Of a DNA stretch of 64,000 nt, positions 40,698-49,462 are shown in pieces. Position numbers and translations under genes: made by a program. Below the pieces are notes generated by a model. The model was not told where the DNA came from. It made no database searches and was given only the letters and a program-made list of their open reading frames with translations. Numbering within the stretch: the stretch's first letter is position 1; every line of letters starts with the position of its first letter. Location of the stretch: positions 1 to 64,000 of the forward strand of contig NZ_NHOU01000003.1 in the NCBI RefSeq assembly GCF_002179555.1. Reading direction: 5' to 3'. The DNA is from Salinicola salarius (GTDB lineage: Bacteria > Pseudomonadota > Gammaproteobacteria > Pseudomonadales > Halomonadaceae).

Positions 40698-43600
40698 TCA
40701 GGACGTATCCGCCATCGACGCCGCTTCTTCCACCCCCACCGATACCAGGCGTGACACGCCCGGCTCCTGCATGGTCACGCCCATCAATCGCTCGGCCGCT
40801 TCCATTGCGATCTTGTTGTGCGTGATGAAGATGAACTGCACGCTTTCCGACATTTCCTTGACCAGTTTTGCATAGCGTCCCACATTCGCGTCGTCCAGTG
40901 GCGCGTCGACTTCGTCGAGCATGCAAAAAGGTGCCGGATTGAGCTGGAAGATGGCGAATACCAGCGACAGTGCCGTCAGTGCTTTCTCTCCCCCGGAAAG
41001 CAGGTGAATGGTGCTGTTTTTCTTGCCTGGGGGGCGGGCCATAATGGCCACGCCCGTCTCCAGCAAATCCTCTCCCGTGAGCGTCAACCATGCGGTCCCA
41101 CCGCCGAAGACTCGGGGAAAAAGTGCCATCAGGCCCTGGTTCACTTCTTCGAAAGTCTGCTTGAAACGGGTGCGCGTCTCCTGGTCTATACGCTTGATCG
41201 CACGCTCCAGGGTGTCGATCGCTTCGCTCAGCTCGGCGTGCTGGGCTTCGAGGTAATCACGGCGCTCGGCCTGCTGCTCGTACTCCTCGATCGCGGCCAG
41301 GTTGATGGCGCCGAGCCGCCGAATGCGCTCACCGGTCTCTTCCAGCCGAGTCTGCCAGGCGGATTCCGTGGCATTGGGATCGAGATTTTCCTGTAGGCTC
41401 CGGGCGTCCTGCTGCTGTTCCGCCAGCGCCTCCTGCTGCGCATCCGCCTTGAGCGTCAACGCCTGAACCTGCATCCGCGCTTCCTGCAACCGCTGGCGGA
41501 GCCCTTCCAGATTGCGTTCGTGCTGCTGGCGTTCGATCTCGGTCTGGCGCAACGTCTCGCCGATCTGATTGGCGCGATCCCGGCAACGGTTGAGCGTGGC
41601 CTCCTGCCGGGATCGTGTCTCGAGTCGTTGCGCCAGGCGTTCACGCTGATCGTCGTCGGGTTCGCGCAAGGTTTCCAGCTGTTCCTGCAGCAGTTCGACA
41701 CGTTCGTCGAGTCGCGACAGCTGCTCCCGACTGCGCTCGGCCTGCTGCCGAAGCTCGCCGCGCTGGGCCTCGAGACGCTGACGTTCGAGCGCCAGTTGCT
41801 GCTGGGTCTGCCGGGTCTGCTGCTGTTGCTGGCGCAGCTCCGCGAGCCGGGACTGGCTCTGTTCGCGGGCCGCTTGCAGCGCGTCGCGCTCGGCGCTGTT
41901 GGCCTCGACCTGATCGAGCGCCTGCTGCCAGCGCTCCCGCACGCTTTCCAGTTCCAGTGCCTGCTCCGCGTGTCGCTCCTGCCCCTGCGCCTGTTCGGCA
42001 TCGAACTCCCGCAGCCGCGAAATGACATGCTCGAGACGACTCTCCAGCGTCGCCAGCCGGGTCGCCTGCGTCTGACGCTGCTGGGCGAGCCCGCGTTCGT
42101 CCTGCCCCAGCGTTTCCAGTGCCGCTTCGCTGGCCTCGACTTCGGACTGCCAGTGTGCGATCCGTGTTTCATGCTCGGCCAGCGTGGCGTCGAGCGTCGC
42201 GATCTCCTCGATCAGCGCATCGCGGCGCTGTCGCTGCAGCAGGACGCTGTCCGCATTGGCGTCGTCCCGACCGAGACGCCGGGCCCAGCCCCGCCCCAGC
42301 CACAGGCCATCCTGCGTGATCACGCTCTGCCCCGCGGGAAGGTCGGCGACCATCTGCCAGGCCGCCTCCGGGTCATCGACGCAATGAATCGCCGACAGCC
42401 ACATCGACAGCGCACCGGCGCCCTCGACCCGGGCGCCCAGCGACCGGGGAGGTGCGGCCTCCGGCGACTGGTCCGAGACCACCGGCAGCTCACCGCTGAC
42501 CAGCGACGCCAGCGGCACGCGGGCGGCTTCCGGATCCGCCAGGCGCGCCTTCAACCACGGCGCGAGCACCCAGGCCACGGTGCGCTCCCAGCCGGCCGCC
42601 ACCTGGAGACGCTCGGCGACTCGCGGGGCACTACCCAGCGGGTGATCGCCGAGCTGTTCGGCCAGGCTGGCGTCGTCATCGTTGAGGGCCGCGTCGATCA
42701 GTGCCTCCAGCGAGGCGATCTCTCCCTGGCAGCGATGCCGACGCTCACGTTCGCTGTCTCTGGCCGCCTGCGCTTCAGCCTGGCTTTGCCGAGCCCGCTC
42801 GCGGGACTGCTGATGCGTTTCGCGACGAATCTCCAGCGCCTGCTGCCGTTCGTCCAGCATTGCCAAGTCTTCCCGGAGCGCGTCTCTTTCCGCCTCCAGA
42901 TCACTGACATCCGGCAGTTCGGACCGCTGCTGCCGTCGACGTTCCAGTTCACGGGCCGCCTCTTCGAGCTGGCGTTCGAGACGCCGGATCGTCTCCTGCT
43001 CGCGTTCGGCCCGGTGACGGGCATCCCGGTCGCGTTCGCTGAACGCTTCCCACTGTTGCCGGTGCTCGTCTGCCAGGGCCTCGGCCTCTTCGAGCTGCAG
43101 CTCCAGCGTCAGCAGCGATTCGTCCGCGATCTCGGCTTCTGGCAACAGCGTCTCGAGTCGGGTATCGAGCTCCGCGCGGCGCGTCTCGTCCTGCTCGACC
43201 AGTTGCGCCAGCGCATCCCGCTCGCGTCGGGCGCTCTCCTGATCGTCGGCGAGCTGCTGCTCACGCTGCCGGGCATGTTCCAGCGACTGCTCCAGCCGGG
43301 CGATATCGGCGCCGGTCTGGTAGAACGCGGCCTGGTGCGTTTCCAGCTCCGCGGCCACCGCATCGTGGGCCTCCCGGCCTTCCGCCAATCGGGTTTCGCA
43401 CTGGCGCTGGCCGAGAATCTCGCGTTCGACCTGGATCTCGCAGTCGCGCACGCGCGCCTCTTCTTCGCGCTGCTGGCTGCGCAGGGCGCGTTCCCGCAGC
43501 ACCGCGAGCTCGCCGCGCAGGCGATGTTCTTCCTCTTTCAGGGTGCGATAGCGTTTGGCCGCTTCGGCCTGACGCTTGAGCCGTTCGAGCTGCTTGTCGA

Positions 43601-44201
43601 GCTCTTCGCGGATGTCGTCGAGCCGTTCGAGGTTCTCCTGGGTGCGCCGCAGGCGATTTTCGGTCTCCCGCCGACGCTCCTTGTACTTGGAGATTCCCGC
43701 CGCCTCTTCCAGTGTGTTGCGCAACTCTTCCGGCCGCGCCTCGACCAGCCGGGAAATCATGCCCTGGCCAATGATCGCGTAGGAACGCGGCCCGAGCCCG
43801 GTGCCCAGGAAGATGTCGGCGATATCGCGGCGACGGCATTTCTGGCCATTGAGGAAATAGCTGGACTGGGCCTCGCGGGTGACCAGGCGCTTGACCGCGA
43901 TCTCGTTGTAGCCGGCATAGGCGCCGCCGAGATCGCCGTCGCGATTGTCGAAGATCAACTCGATGGAGGCCTGGCCGACGGGAGAACGGCCGGTGGAACC
44001 GTTGAAGATGACGTCTGTCATCGACTCGCCGCGCAGGGTCTTGGCGGAGGACTCGCCCATGACCCAGCGCACGGCATCGATGACGTTGGACTTACCGCAG
44101 CCGTTGGGTCCGACGATGGCGGTCATGTTGCTGTCGAACGGCACCGTGACCGGATCGACGAACGACTTGAAGCCGGCCAGCTTGATGGACTTGAGACGCA
44201 T
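40698..44201 (-). CDS. smc: Chromosome segregation protein SMC
   Basis: This is an SMC ATPase of 1167 residues that compacts and organises the chromosome. The N-terminal Walker A (GPNGCGKSNVIDAVRWVMGE) is followed by a long Gln/Arg/Glu-rich coiled coil. A hinge lies near residues 510-650 (HPLGSAPRVAERLQVAAGWE), then the returning coil. The C-terminal signature is LSGGEKALTALSL and Walker B is FCMLDEVDAPLDD. The ATG at 44201 starts at the conserved MRLKSIKLAGFKSF; upstream codons are non-homologous. This is the Smc/ScpAB type rather than MukB. It is divergent from a LexA-like gene. Confidence 0.97.
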   Translation of the reverse strand: MRLKSIKLAGFKSFVDPVTVPFDSNMTAIVGPNGCGKSNVIDAVRWVMGESSAKTLRGESMTDVIFNGSTGRSPVGQASIELIFDNRDGDLGGAYAGYNEIAVKRLVTREAQSSYFLNGQKCRRRDIADIFLGTGLGPRSYAIIGQGMISRLVEARPEELRNTLEEAAGISKYKERRRETENRLRRTQENLERLDDIREELDKQLERLKRQAEAAKRYRTLKEEEHRLRGELAVLRERALRSQQREEEARVRDCEIQVEREILGQRQCETRLAEGREAHDAVAAELETHQAAFYQTGADIARLEQSLEHARQREQQLADDQESARRERDALAQLVEQDETRRAELDTRLETLLPEAEIADESLLTLELQLEEAEALADEHRQQWEAFSERDRDARHRAEREQETIRRLERQLEEAARELERRRQQRSELPDVSDLEAERDALREDLAMLDERQQALEIRRETHQQSRERARQSQAEAQAARDSERERRHRCQGEIASLEALIDAALNDDDASLAEQLGDHPLGSAPRVAERLQVAAGWERTVAWVLAPWLKARLADPEAARVPLASLVSGELPVVSDQSPEAAPPRSLGARVEGAGALSMWLSAIHCVDDPEAAWQMVADLPAGQSVITQDGLWLGRGWARRLGRDDANADSVLLQRQRRDALIEEIATLDATLAEHETRIAHWQSEVEASEAALETLGQDERGLAQQRQTQATRLATLESRLEHVISRLREFDAEQAQGQERHAEQALELESVRERWQQALDQVEANSAERDALQAAREQSQSRLAELRQQQQQTRQTQQQLALERQRLEAQRGELRQQAERSREQLSRLDERVELLQEQLETLREPDDDQRERLAQRLETRSRQEATLNRCRDRANQIGETLRQTEIERQQHERNLEGLRQRLQEARMQVQALTLKADAQQEALAEQQQDARSLQENLDPNATESAWQTRLEETGERIRRLGAINLAAIEEYEQQAERRDYLEAQHAELSEAIDTLERAIKRIDQETRTRFKQTFEEVNQGLMALFPRVFGGGTAWLTLTGEDLLETGVAIMARPPGKKNSTIHLLSGGEKALTALSLVFAIFQLNPAPFCMLDEVDAPLDDANVGRYAKLVKEMSESVQFIFITHNKIAMEAAERLMGVTMQEPGVSRLVSVGVEEAASMADTS

Positions 44202-44459
44202 GCGGGGAATCGAGCTCCTGAACCGATATGGCGATGGCGAACTACCCGGTCGGCAACCCGCCATCGCCGGTTTCGGCAGAGCCTAAGGCACCGTGTGATC
44301 GATATCCAGCGTCAATGTCCTGGCGCCAGCGATCTCGACGTCATCCAGCCGCCCGTAGAGATCGCCGGATTGCGGCATCGCCTGGCCGGACGCGGAAACC
44401 CGCGCCACCAGGAAAACCGGAGTCGCTGGTGGCAGGCGATCCTGCAACAAAGTATCGAC
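44202..44459. other. Divergent gap smc / LexA-like gene
   Basis: No gene is supported here. An AGGAG ribosome-binding site for smc lies just upstream of its ATG on the minus strand. I found no SOS box (CTGT-N8-ACAG) in this gap. The rightward promoter for the LexA-like gene begins at 44460. Confidence 0.4.
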
Positions 44460-44487
44460 TTGCCGCTGCCGTTTGCCTTGCTATGAT
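44460..44487 (+). promoter_or_regulatory. Promoter for the LexA-like gene
   Basis: TTGCCG is separated by 16 bases from TATGAT, with a GGGAG ribosome-binding site before the ATG at 44513. The leader would be only about 20 bases. Confidence 0.6.
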
Positions 44488-44512
44488 GGCGGCACCACCT
44501 CGGGAGAAGACG

Positions 44513-44986
44513 ATGACAAACGCCGCACCGAGCTATCTGCAGCGCCAGCCGAACCTGCCGCTGATCGACGGCAACTGGGAACCCATCGATGCCACCGATC
44601 TGGTCGAGATTCCTCTGCTCGGACAGGTCGCCGCCGGGCTGCCGATGGAAGCCTGCCTCGACGATGCCACGGTTCATGTCCCCGCGAAGCTGGTCCGCCG
44701 AAACACCTATGCGCTACGCGTCCGAGGCGATTCGATGGTCGACAGCAATATCTTCGATGGCGATGTCATCATCATCGAGCGCTATGAGTCGGCCGAAAAC
44801 GGCGAAACGGCGGTAGTCCTGATCAACAATCAGGAAGTGACGCTGAAGAAGCTGTTCATCGAGAAATCCGGTGTCCGCTTGCAGCCCGCCAACGACAGCA
44901 TGCCGCCGATCTACCTGAAGAACGAGGATGTGCAGGTACTCGGCCTGGTCATGGGCGTGATGCGCAACCCACCCCAGGTGGCCTGA
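44513..44986 (+). CDS. LexA-like S24 self-cleaving peptidase without DNA-binding domain
   Basis: This is a 157-residue S24-family protein. It keeps a LexA/UmuD autoprotease: an Ala41-Gly42 cleavage site (GQVAAGLP), nucleophile Ser74 (RGDSMVDSN), general-base Lys112 (EVTLKKLF), and the LexA-like LQPANDSMPPIYL. Only ~30 residues precede the protease core, with no helix-turn-helix, so it cannot bind operators as LexA does. UmuD has the same architecture, but no umuC-like gene lies beside it and the sequence looks nearer to LexA. Alternatives are a UmuD-type polymerase subunit or a stand-alone LexA-like modulator. It has its own promoter, not an SOS box, and is divergent from smc. Confidence 0.8.
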   Translation: MTNAAPSYLQRQPNLPLIDGNWEPIDATDLVEIPLLGQVAAGLPMEACLDDATVHVPAKLVRRNTYALRVRGDSMVDSNIFDGDVIIIERYESAENGETAVVLINNQEVTLKKLFIEKSGVRLQPANDSMPPIYLKNEDVQVLGLVMGVMRNPPQVA

Positions 44987-45014
44987 TTCCCCCGGAATCG
45001 ACCCAAGTCTTCCG

Positions 45015-45035
45015 GGCCGAGCAAAAAACTCGGCC
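45015..45035 (+). terminator. Hairpin between LexA-like and yigZ genes
   Basis: GGCCGAG-N7-CTCGGCC (7-bp stem, A-rich loop) lies 28 bases after the stop and just before the next ribosome-binding region. No T-run follows, so it may be only a partial terminator. Confidence 0.4.
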
Positions 45036-45056
45036 TGAGTCAGCCAAGAGAACGCC

Positions 45057-45668
45057 ATGCGCTATCCGATTCCCGATCTTGCCCCGCGTGCGCGACACGC
45101 CAATACCGTCGAGATCGAGAAGAGCCGTTTCATCTGCTGGCTCTGTCATGCACCCGACAACGCCGCCTTCGATGTGCTGCTGAACGACGCGCGTTCGACC
45201 TATCCCGATGCCAGCCACCACTGTTCCGCCTTCATTGCCGGCGCGCCCGGCGAGCAGATCGCGATCGGCTTTTCGGATGACGGCGAGCCGGGCGGCACCG
45301 CCGGACGCCCCATGTTTCAGGCGCTGGAAGGCAGCGGACTGGGGCAGATCGGTGCAGTGGTGACGCGCTACTTCGGCGGCACCAAACTGGGAACCGGCGG
45401 GCTGGTTCGTGCCTACACCCAGGCCGTGCTTAAGGCACTCGACACTCTGCCCCGGCGCGAATTCACCGAGCGTCGCGACGTGACCATCCAAGTCGATTTC
45501 AGCAACGAAGCGGAAGCCCGCCGCTGGCTGGCGGAGCATGACATTCCGGTGGTCAGCGCCGACTACGATAGCCAGGGGGCGCGTCTGCTGCTGGCGTGGC
45601 CGGCCGATGACAGCATCTCGCTGGCCGTGCTGGAGCGGCGCCTGAAAGGCGCACTCGTGCGGCTCTGA
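45057..45668 (+). CDS. yigZ: YigZ/IMPACT family protein
   Basis: This is a 203-residue protein with the N-terminal IMPACT (UPF0029) domain: EIEKSRFICWL, DASHHCSAFIAG, GFSDDGEPGGTAGRPM and VVTRYFGGTKLGTGGLVRAY. A C-terminal DUF1949 ferredoxin-like domain follows. The family is related to the eukaryotic GCN2 inhibitor IMPACT; the bacterial role is unclear, possibly ribosome- or nucleic-acid-linked. The ATG at 45057 follows GCCAAGAG. It is convergent with the gntR gene 20 bases away. Confidence 0.93.
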   Translation: MRYPIPDLAPRARHANTVEIEKSRFICWLCHAPDNAAFDVLLNDARSTYPDASHHCSAFIAGAPGEQIAIGFSDDGEPGGTAGRPMFQALEGSGLGQIGAVVTRYFGGTKLGTGGLVRAYTQAVLKALDTLPRREFTERRDVTIQVDFSNEAEARRWLAEHDIPVVSADYDSQGARLLLAWPADDSISLAVLERRLKGALVRL

Positions 45669-45688
45669 TCACGCCGTTGTGATCGTCG

Positions 45689-46408
45689 TCATGCTTTCTC
45701 TGTCGCCCCGCCTATCCCTGTCGCCCCGCCTTTCCCTTTGCTCATCTCGTTTTCCTGGCAGGCACCCTGCGCCACCTCGTAGGAGAGCCGTATATGCTCT
45801 TCGAGCAGCGCTCGCGCCGCAGCGGTATCGCGTGACATGGCCAGATCGACCAGCTGGCCGTGCTGGTCATTGAGTGTCTCTCGCACCGCATTGTTGGCCG
45901 GCGCCATGCGCCGGTAGCGATCGAACTGGTCATGCAGCTGTTCGATGAAACGCAACAGCCAGGGCGAACCGCAGGGCTCCAGCAGATGACGATGGAACTG
46001 CAGATGCATCTGCTCCCAATGCTCCAGCTGACCCGGCGTCTCGTCGGCCCGCTTGAGACGGTGAAACGCCGCCAGCAGGCCGGCTTCCCATTCATCGTCG
46101 CCCGCCGCCAGTGCCTGCGCCAGCGCCTGCCCTTCGAAACGCTGTCTCAGCTCGGCGATGTCGTCCAGTTCGGCACGCGTCAATGCGGGAACCCGGAAGC
46201 CACGCTGATTTTCCTGCACCAACAGGCCATAGGCGGCCAATCGATTGAGCGCCTCGCGCAGGGGACTGAGCCCGACCCGGTAACGTTGCTTGAGGGTGGT
46301 GATTGCCAGCTTCTGCCCGGCGGCGAAACGTCCATCGATCAAATCGCGCTTCAAGGCCGTGTACAGCTGGCTGGCCGTCATGTTGGCGGTGGGTGCTTCA
46401 ACTCCCAT
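45689..46408 (-). CDS. GntR-family (FCD) transcriptional regulator
   Basis: This is a 239-residue repressor-type regulator. The N-terminal winged helix (about 10-75; QLYTALKRDLIDGRFAAGQKL, LSPLREALNRLAAYGLL) and the FCD ligand domain (about 80-215) show the metal-binding pattern RQRFEGQALAQALA...HLQFHRHLL...HGQLVDLAM. FCD regulators sense carboxylates or sugar acids. The C-terminal tail encodes GATGIGGAT from an 18-bp DNA repeat. It is divergent from the gamma-glutamyltransferase-like gene, and a 14-bp palindrome at 46495-46508 is the likely operator. It probably controls the whole rightward operon through tctA. Confidence 0.9.
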   Translation of the reverse strand: MGVEAPTANMTASQLYTALKRDLIDGRFAAGQKLAITTLKQRYRVGLSPLREALNRLAAYGLLVQENQRGFRVPALTRAELDDIAELRQRFEGQALAQALAAGDDEWEAGLLAAFHRLKRADETPGQLEHWEQMHLQFHRHLLEPCGSPWLLRFIEQLHDQFDRYRRMAPANNAVRETLNDQHGQLVDLAMSRDTAAARALLEEHIRLSYEVAQGACQENEMSKGKGGATGIGGATEKA

Positions 46409-46463
46409 AAGTGCTCACCTTCCGATCCAGTGATAGAAACTCACTATCTCGCCGACTCAGGTC

Positions 46464-46508
46464 TTGACCTTCACAAGAATTCGACGCCATAGTAAAAAAT
46501 CGATTTTT
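46464..46508 (+). promoter_or_regulatory. Promoter and operator of the GGT-CHR-Tct operon
   Basis: TTGACC (46464-46469) is separated by 18 bases from CATAGT (46488-46493). A perfect 14-bp palindrome AAAAATCGATTTTT (46495-46508) overlaps the expected start point near 46500, where a bound repressor would block transcription. The leader is about 100 bases. Confidence 0.5.
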
Positions 46509-46603
46509 CACATCATAAACGATTAACATCAATTTACCGTACGACCTTCGGCATCCGGCGAACCGCCTTACGGTGAATCGGCTCACAATAATCGAGAAAC
46601 GCC

Positions 46604-48235
46604 ATGTCCCTCGCTTTCGATCACAACAATCCCTACCCCTCTCGCCGTAGCGCCACCTATGCCGATCGCGGCATGGTCGCGGCTTCGCAGCCACAGGCCA
46701 GCCAGGCCGGGCGAGACATGCTGGCCCTGGGTGGCAACGCCATCGACGCCGCCATCGCGACGGCGGCGGTGCTGACTGTGGTCGAACCCACCGGCAATGG
46801 AATCGGCGGTGATGCCTTCGCCCTGGTCTGGATTGCCGAAGGCAACGACGGGAAAGGCAAGCTCCACGGTCTCAACGCCAGCGGCCATGCGCCGAAGCGG
46901 CTGACGCCGGAAGCCGTCAAGGCCGCCGGCCACGACGAGATGCCGCTGCACGGCTGGACGCCGGTCACCGTCCCCGGCATTCCTGCCGCCTGGGCCGAGC
47001 TGTCGAAGCAGTACGGCAAGCTGGACTTCGCCACCCTGCTGGCGCCGGCGATCCGCATCGCCCGGGAAGGTTCCCCGGTTTCGCCGGTGATCAGCCAGCT
47101 ATGGCAACGCGCCGAGGTCGAATTCCGTGCCAAGGCAAGCGATCCCGCCATTGCGACGTGGCTCGAGGCCTTCGCGCCCGAAGGGCACGCGCCTCGCCCT
47201 GGCGAACTCCATCGCAACGAAGCTCAGGCCAGAACGCTCGAAGCCCTGGCCGAGAGCCGCTGCGAAAGCTTCTACCGCGGCGAACTGGCGCAGAAGATCG
47301 ATGCGTTCTCGCGCGCAACAGGCGGCTACCTTCGCGCCGACGATCTGGCGGATTATCGCCCCGAATGGGTCGAGCCGATCTCGGTCAACTACCGGGGCTA
47401 CGACGTCTGGGAAATTCCGCCCAACGGTCAGGGCATGGTCGCATTGATGGCGCTGCGCATGATGGAAGGGTTCGATGTCACGGTCCGCGACGACCCGCAA
47501 CTGCTGCATCGTCAGCTGGAAGCGATGAAGCTGGCCTACACCGATGGCCACCATCACATCACCCAGGCCGAGTACATGCGCACGAGCGTCGCTTCGCTGC
47601 TCAGCGACGAGTATGCCGACACCCGCCGCCGCCTGATCGGCGAGAATGCCATCGACCCCGAACCCGGCCAGCCACAGGCCGGCGGCACGGTCTATCTGGC
47701 GACCGCCGACAGCGACGGCAACATGGTCTCCTATATCCAGAGCAACTATCACGGCTTCGGCTCCGGCGTCGTAGTGCCCGAAACCGGTATCTCGCTGCAG
47801 AACCGGGGTCACGGTTTCAGCCTCGAGGCGGATCATGTCAACGTGCTGGCGCCTGGCAAGCGCACTTTCCATACCATCATCCCCGGCTTTCTGACCCGGG
47901 GCGGCACCGCGCTCGGCCCGTTCGGCGTCATGGGCGGCTTCATGCAGCCCCAGGGCCACATGCAGGTCGTCATGAATCTGATCGACTTCGATCTCAACCC
48001 GCAGGCGGCGCTGGATGCGCCACGCTGGCAGTGGATGGGCGGACGCAAGATCGGCATCGAACCCGGCTATCCGCTTCACGTGATCCGCGAGATGGCGGCA
48101 CGTGGTCACCAGATGACCATGGCCGTGGACAGCACCGCCTATGGTCGTGGTCAGATCATCCTGCGAGAACCTCAGAGCGGCGTTTACTGCGGCGGCACCG
48201 AGCCGCGCACCGACTCCAGCATCGCGGTGTTCTGA
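46604..48235 (+). CDS. Gamma-glutamyltransferase-like Ntn hydrolase (cytoplasmic)
   Basis: This is a 543-residue GGT-superfamily protein, expected to self-cleave and hydrolyse or transfer gamma-glutamyl amides or similar acyl groups. Family features are MVAASQPQASQAGRDML, AVLTVVEPTGNGIGGDAF and the predicted nucleophile Thr362 in AGGTVYLATADSDGNMVS, so the small subunit would be the last ~180 residues. Late motifs are GGTALGPFGVMGG and PRWQWM. It has no signal peptide, unlike periplasmic GGT, and reads TVY rather than TTH at the nucleophile, as in YwrD-like members. It leads an operon with CHR and Tct transport genes, so it may process an imported glutamyl- or carboxylate-conjugated substrate. 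Confidence 0.88.
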   Translation: MSLAFDHNNPYPSRRSATYADRGMVAASQPQASQAGRDMLALGGNAIDAAIATAAVLTVVEPTGNGIGGDAFALVWIAEGNDGKGKLHGLNASGHAPKRLTPEAVKAAGHDEMPLHGWTPVTVPGIPAAWAELSKQYGKLDFATLLAPAIRIAREGSPVSPVISQLWQRAEVEFRAKASDPAIATWLEAFAPEGHAPRPGELHRNEAQARTLEALAESRCESFYRGELAQKIDAFSRATGGYLRADDLADYRPEWVEPISVNYRGYDVWEIPPNGQGMVALMALRMMEGFDVTVRDDPQLLHRQLEAMKLAYTDGHHHITQAEYMRTSVASLLSDEYADTRRRLIGENAIDPEPGQPQAGGTVYLATADSDGNMVSYIQSNYHGFGSGVVVPETGISLQNRGHGFSLEADHVNVLAPGKRTFHTIIPGFLTRGGTALGPFGVMGGFMQPQGHMQVVMNLIDFDLNPQAALDAPRWQWMGGRKIGIEPGYPLHVIREMAARGHQMTMAVDSTAYGRGQIILREPQSGVYCGGTEPRTDSSIAVF

Positions 48236-48238
48236 TCC

Positions 48239-48817
48239 ATGTCTTCGTCTTTGACAACCCAGCGTCATCTGTTCGTGGCGTTTTTGCGCATCGGCCTGCT
48301 CGGATTCGGCGGCGGGCCGTCGATGATTCCGCTGGTTCGCGCCGAGGCGGTCACTCGCTATCAGTGGATGAACGATGAGGAGTTCGGCGACGTGCTGGCC
48401 ATCGGCAACACCCTGCCCGGCCCCATCGCCACCAAGATGGCCGGCACCATCGGTTATCGGGTTGGCGGCGTGGTCGGCTGTCTCAATGCCGTCCTGGCGG
48501 TCATCGTGCCGTGCATCGTGGCGATGGTGGTACTGCTGGGGCTGTTCACCCGTTTCCGCGACCAGCGCTGGATCCAGGGCATGAGCGAAGGCGTCATTCC
48601 GGTGGTGATGGTGATGATGGCCCAGCTCACCTGGGACTTCTTCCAGAAGTCACGCATCGTGCTCGGCTGGATCGCGACCCTGATCATGGGGGCGGTCGCC
48701 GGCGGTCTGATATACGGGCTCGGTATTCATCCAGGTCTGGTGATTGGCGCGATCCTCATTGCCGCACTGCTGCGACCGGAACGGTGGCGCAAGCGCAGCG
48801 GGGAGGCGAAGTCATGA
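48239..48817 (+). CDS. CHR-family (chromate transporter-like) half-size protein 1
   Basis: This is a 192-residue membrane protein of the CHR superfamily, short form. The N-terminal signature is RIGLLGFGGGPSMIPLVRAEAV, followed by NTLPGPIATKMAGTIGY; five or six helices are seen. Short CHR proteins act in pairs that together equal one full-length ChrA. The ATG lies three bases after the GGT stop, and the gene overlaps its partner as ATGA. Chromate export is possible, but the setting beside a Tct importer suggests an organic anion instead. Confidence 0.88.
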   Translation: MSSSLTTQRHLFVAFLRIGLLGFGGGPSMIPLVRAEAVTRYQWMNDEEFGDVLAIGNTLPGPIATKMAGTIGYRVGGVVGCLNAVLAVIVPCIVAMVVLLGLFTRFRDQRWIQGMSEGVIPVVMVMMAQLTWDFFQKSRIVLGWIATLIMGAVAGGLIYGLGIHPGLVIGAILIAALLRPERWRKRSGEAKS

Positions 48818-49344
48818 TCTACTGGGATCTGTTCCTCGCCTTCTTCATTCCCAACATCATCGGCTATGGCGGCGGGCCGGCGATCATTCCGCTGGTCGAG
48901 AATGAAGTCGTCGGCCGCTATGGCTGGATGACCTCCCAGCAATTCGCCGAGACGCTGGCGCTGGGCAATACCCTGCCCAGCCCCATCGCCACCAAGATGG
49001 CCGGCTATATCGGCTATGACGTGGCCGGCATCGGCGGCGGACTGGTGGCCACGTTCGCCACCGTCGCCCCTTCACTGATCCTGATGCTGGTAGCGCTGGG
49101 AACCCTGTATCGCTACCGGGATTCGATCAAGGTCAAGTCGATGAGCCAGTGGGTCCGGCCGGTGATCATGGTGCTGATGGGCTATCTCACCTGGTCGTTC
49201 CTCAACGAAAGCGTCACTGATTCCGGCTGGATTCACACGACCATCATCGGTGCGATCGCCGTGGTGATGCTCTGGCGTCTCAAGCTCCATCCGGTGTGGG
49301 CCGTTCTTCTGGGACTGATCTATGGAGGGCTACTGCTCGGGTAG
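48814..49344 (+). CDS. CHR-family (chromate transporter-like) half-size protein 2
   Basis: This is the partner of the preceding gene: 176 residues, with the same signature in IGYGGGPAIIPLVENEVV and LGNTLPSPIATKMAGYIGY, and about five helices. The two genes look like an old duplication forming a heterodimer. The ATG at 48814 overlaps the upstream stop, and GGGAGG lies just before it. A 118-base gap follows before the tctC-like gene. Confidence 0.88.
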   Translation: MIYWDLFLAFFIPNIIGYGGGPAIIPLVENEVVGRYGWMTSQQFAETLALGNTLPSPIATKMAGYIGYDVAGIGGGLVATFATVAPSLILMLVALGTLYRYRDSIKVKSMSQWVRPVIMVLMGYLTWSFLNESVTDSGWIHTTIIGAIAVVMLWRLKLHPVWAVLLGLIYGGLLLG

Positions 49345-49462
49345 GTGCCAAAGCGCGAGCGCACGCGCCCTCGAAAGGCAGCAACGCAAGAAGCGAAGAA
49401 AGTCAACGGACCGAAAAAAGTCGATACGACGTCAAAACCTACAAGCCAAACAAGGACAACTC

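Noticed and set aside
41520-44486. Very long open frame antisense to smc
   Set aside because: It mirrors the coiled-coil codons of smc in a GC-rich genome. Its low-complexity Leu/Arg/Gln composition and lack of any domain mark it as a shadow.
44202-44512. SOS box in front of the LexA-like gene
   Set aside because: No CTGT-N8-ACAG pattern was found; the only clear SOS box in the window is at recA.
48239-49344. True chromate-resistance operon
   Set aside because: The two half-size CHR proteins lie inside a carboxylate-transport operon with no chrB or other metal-resistance gene, so chromate is not assumed as substrate.
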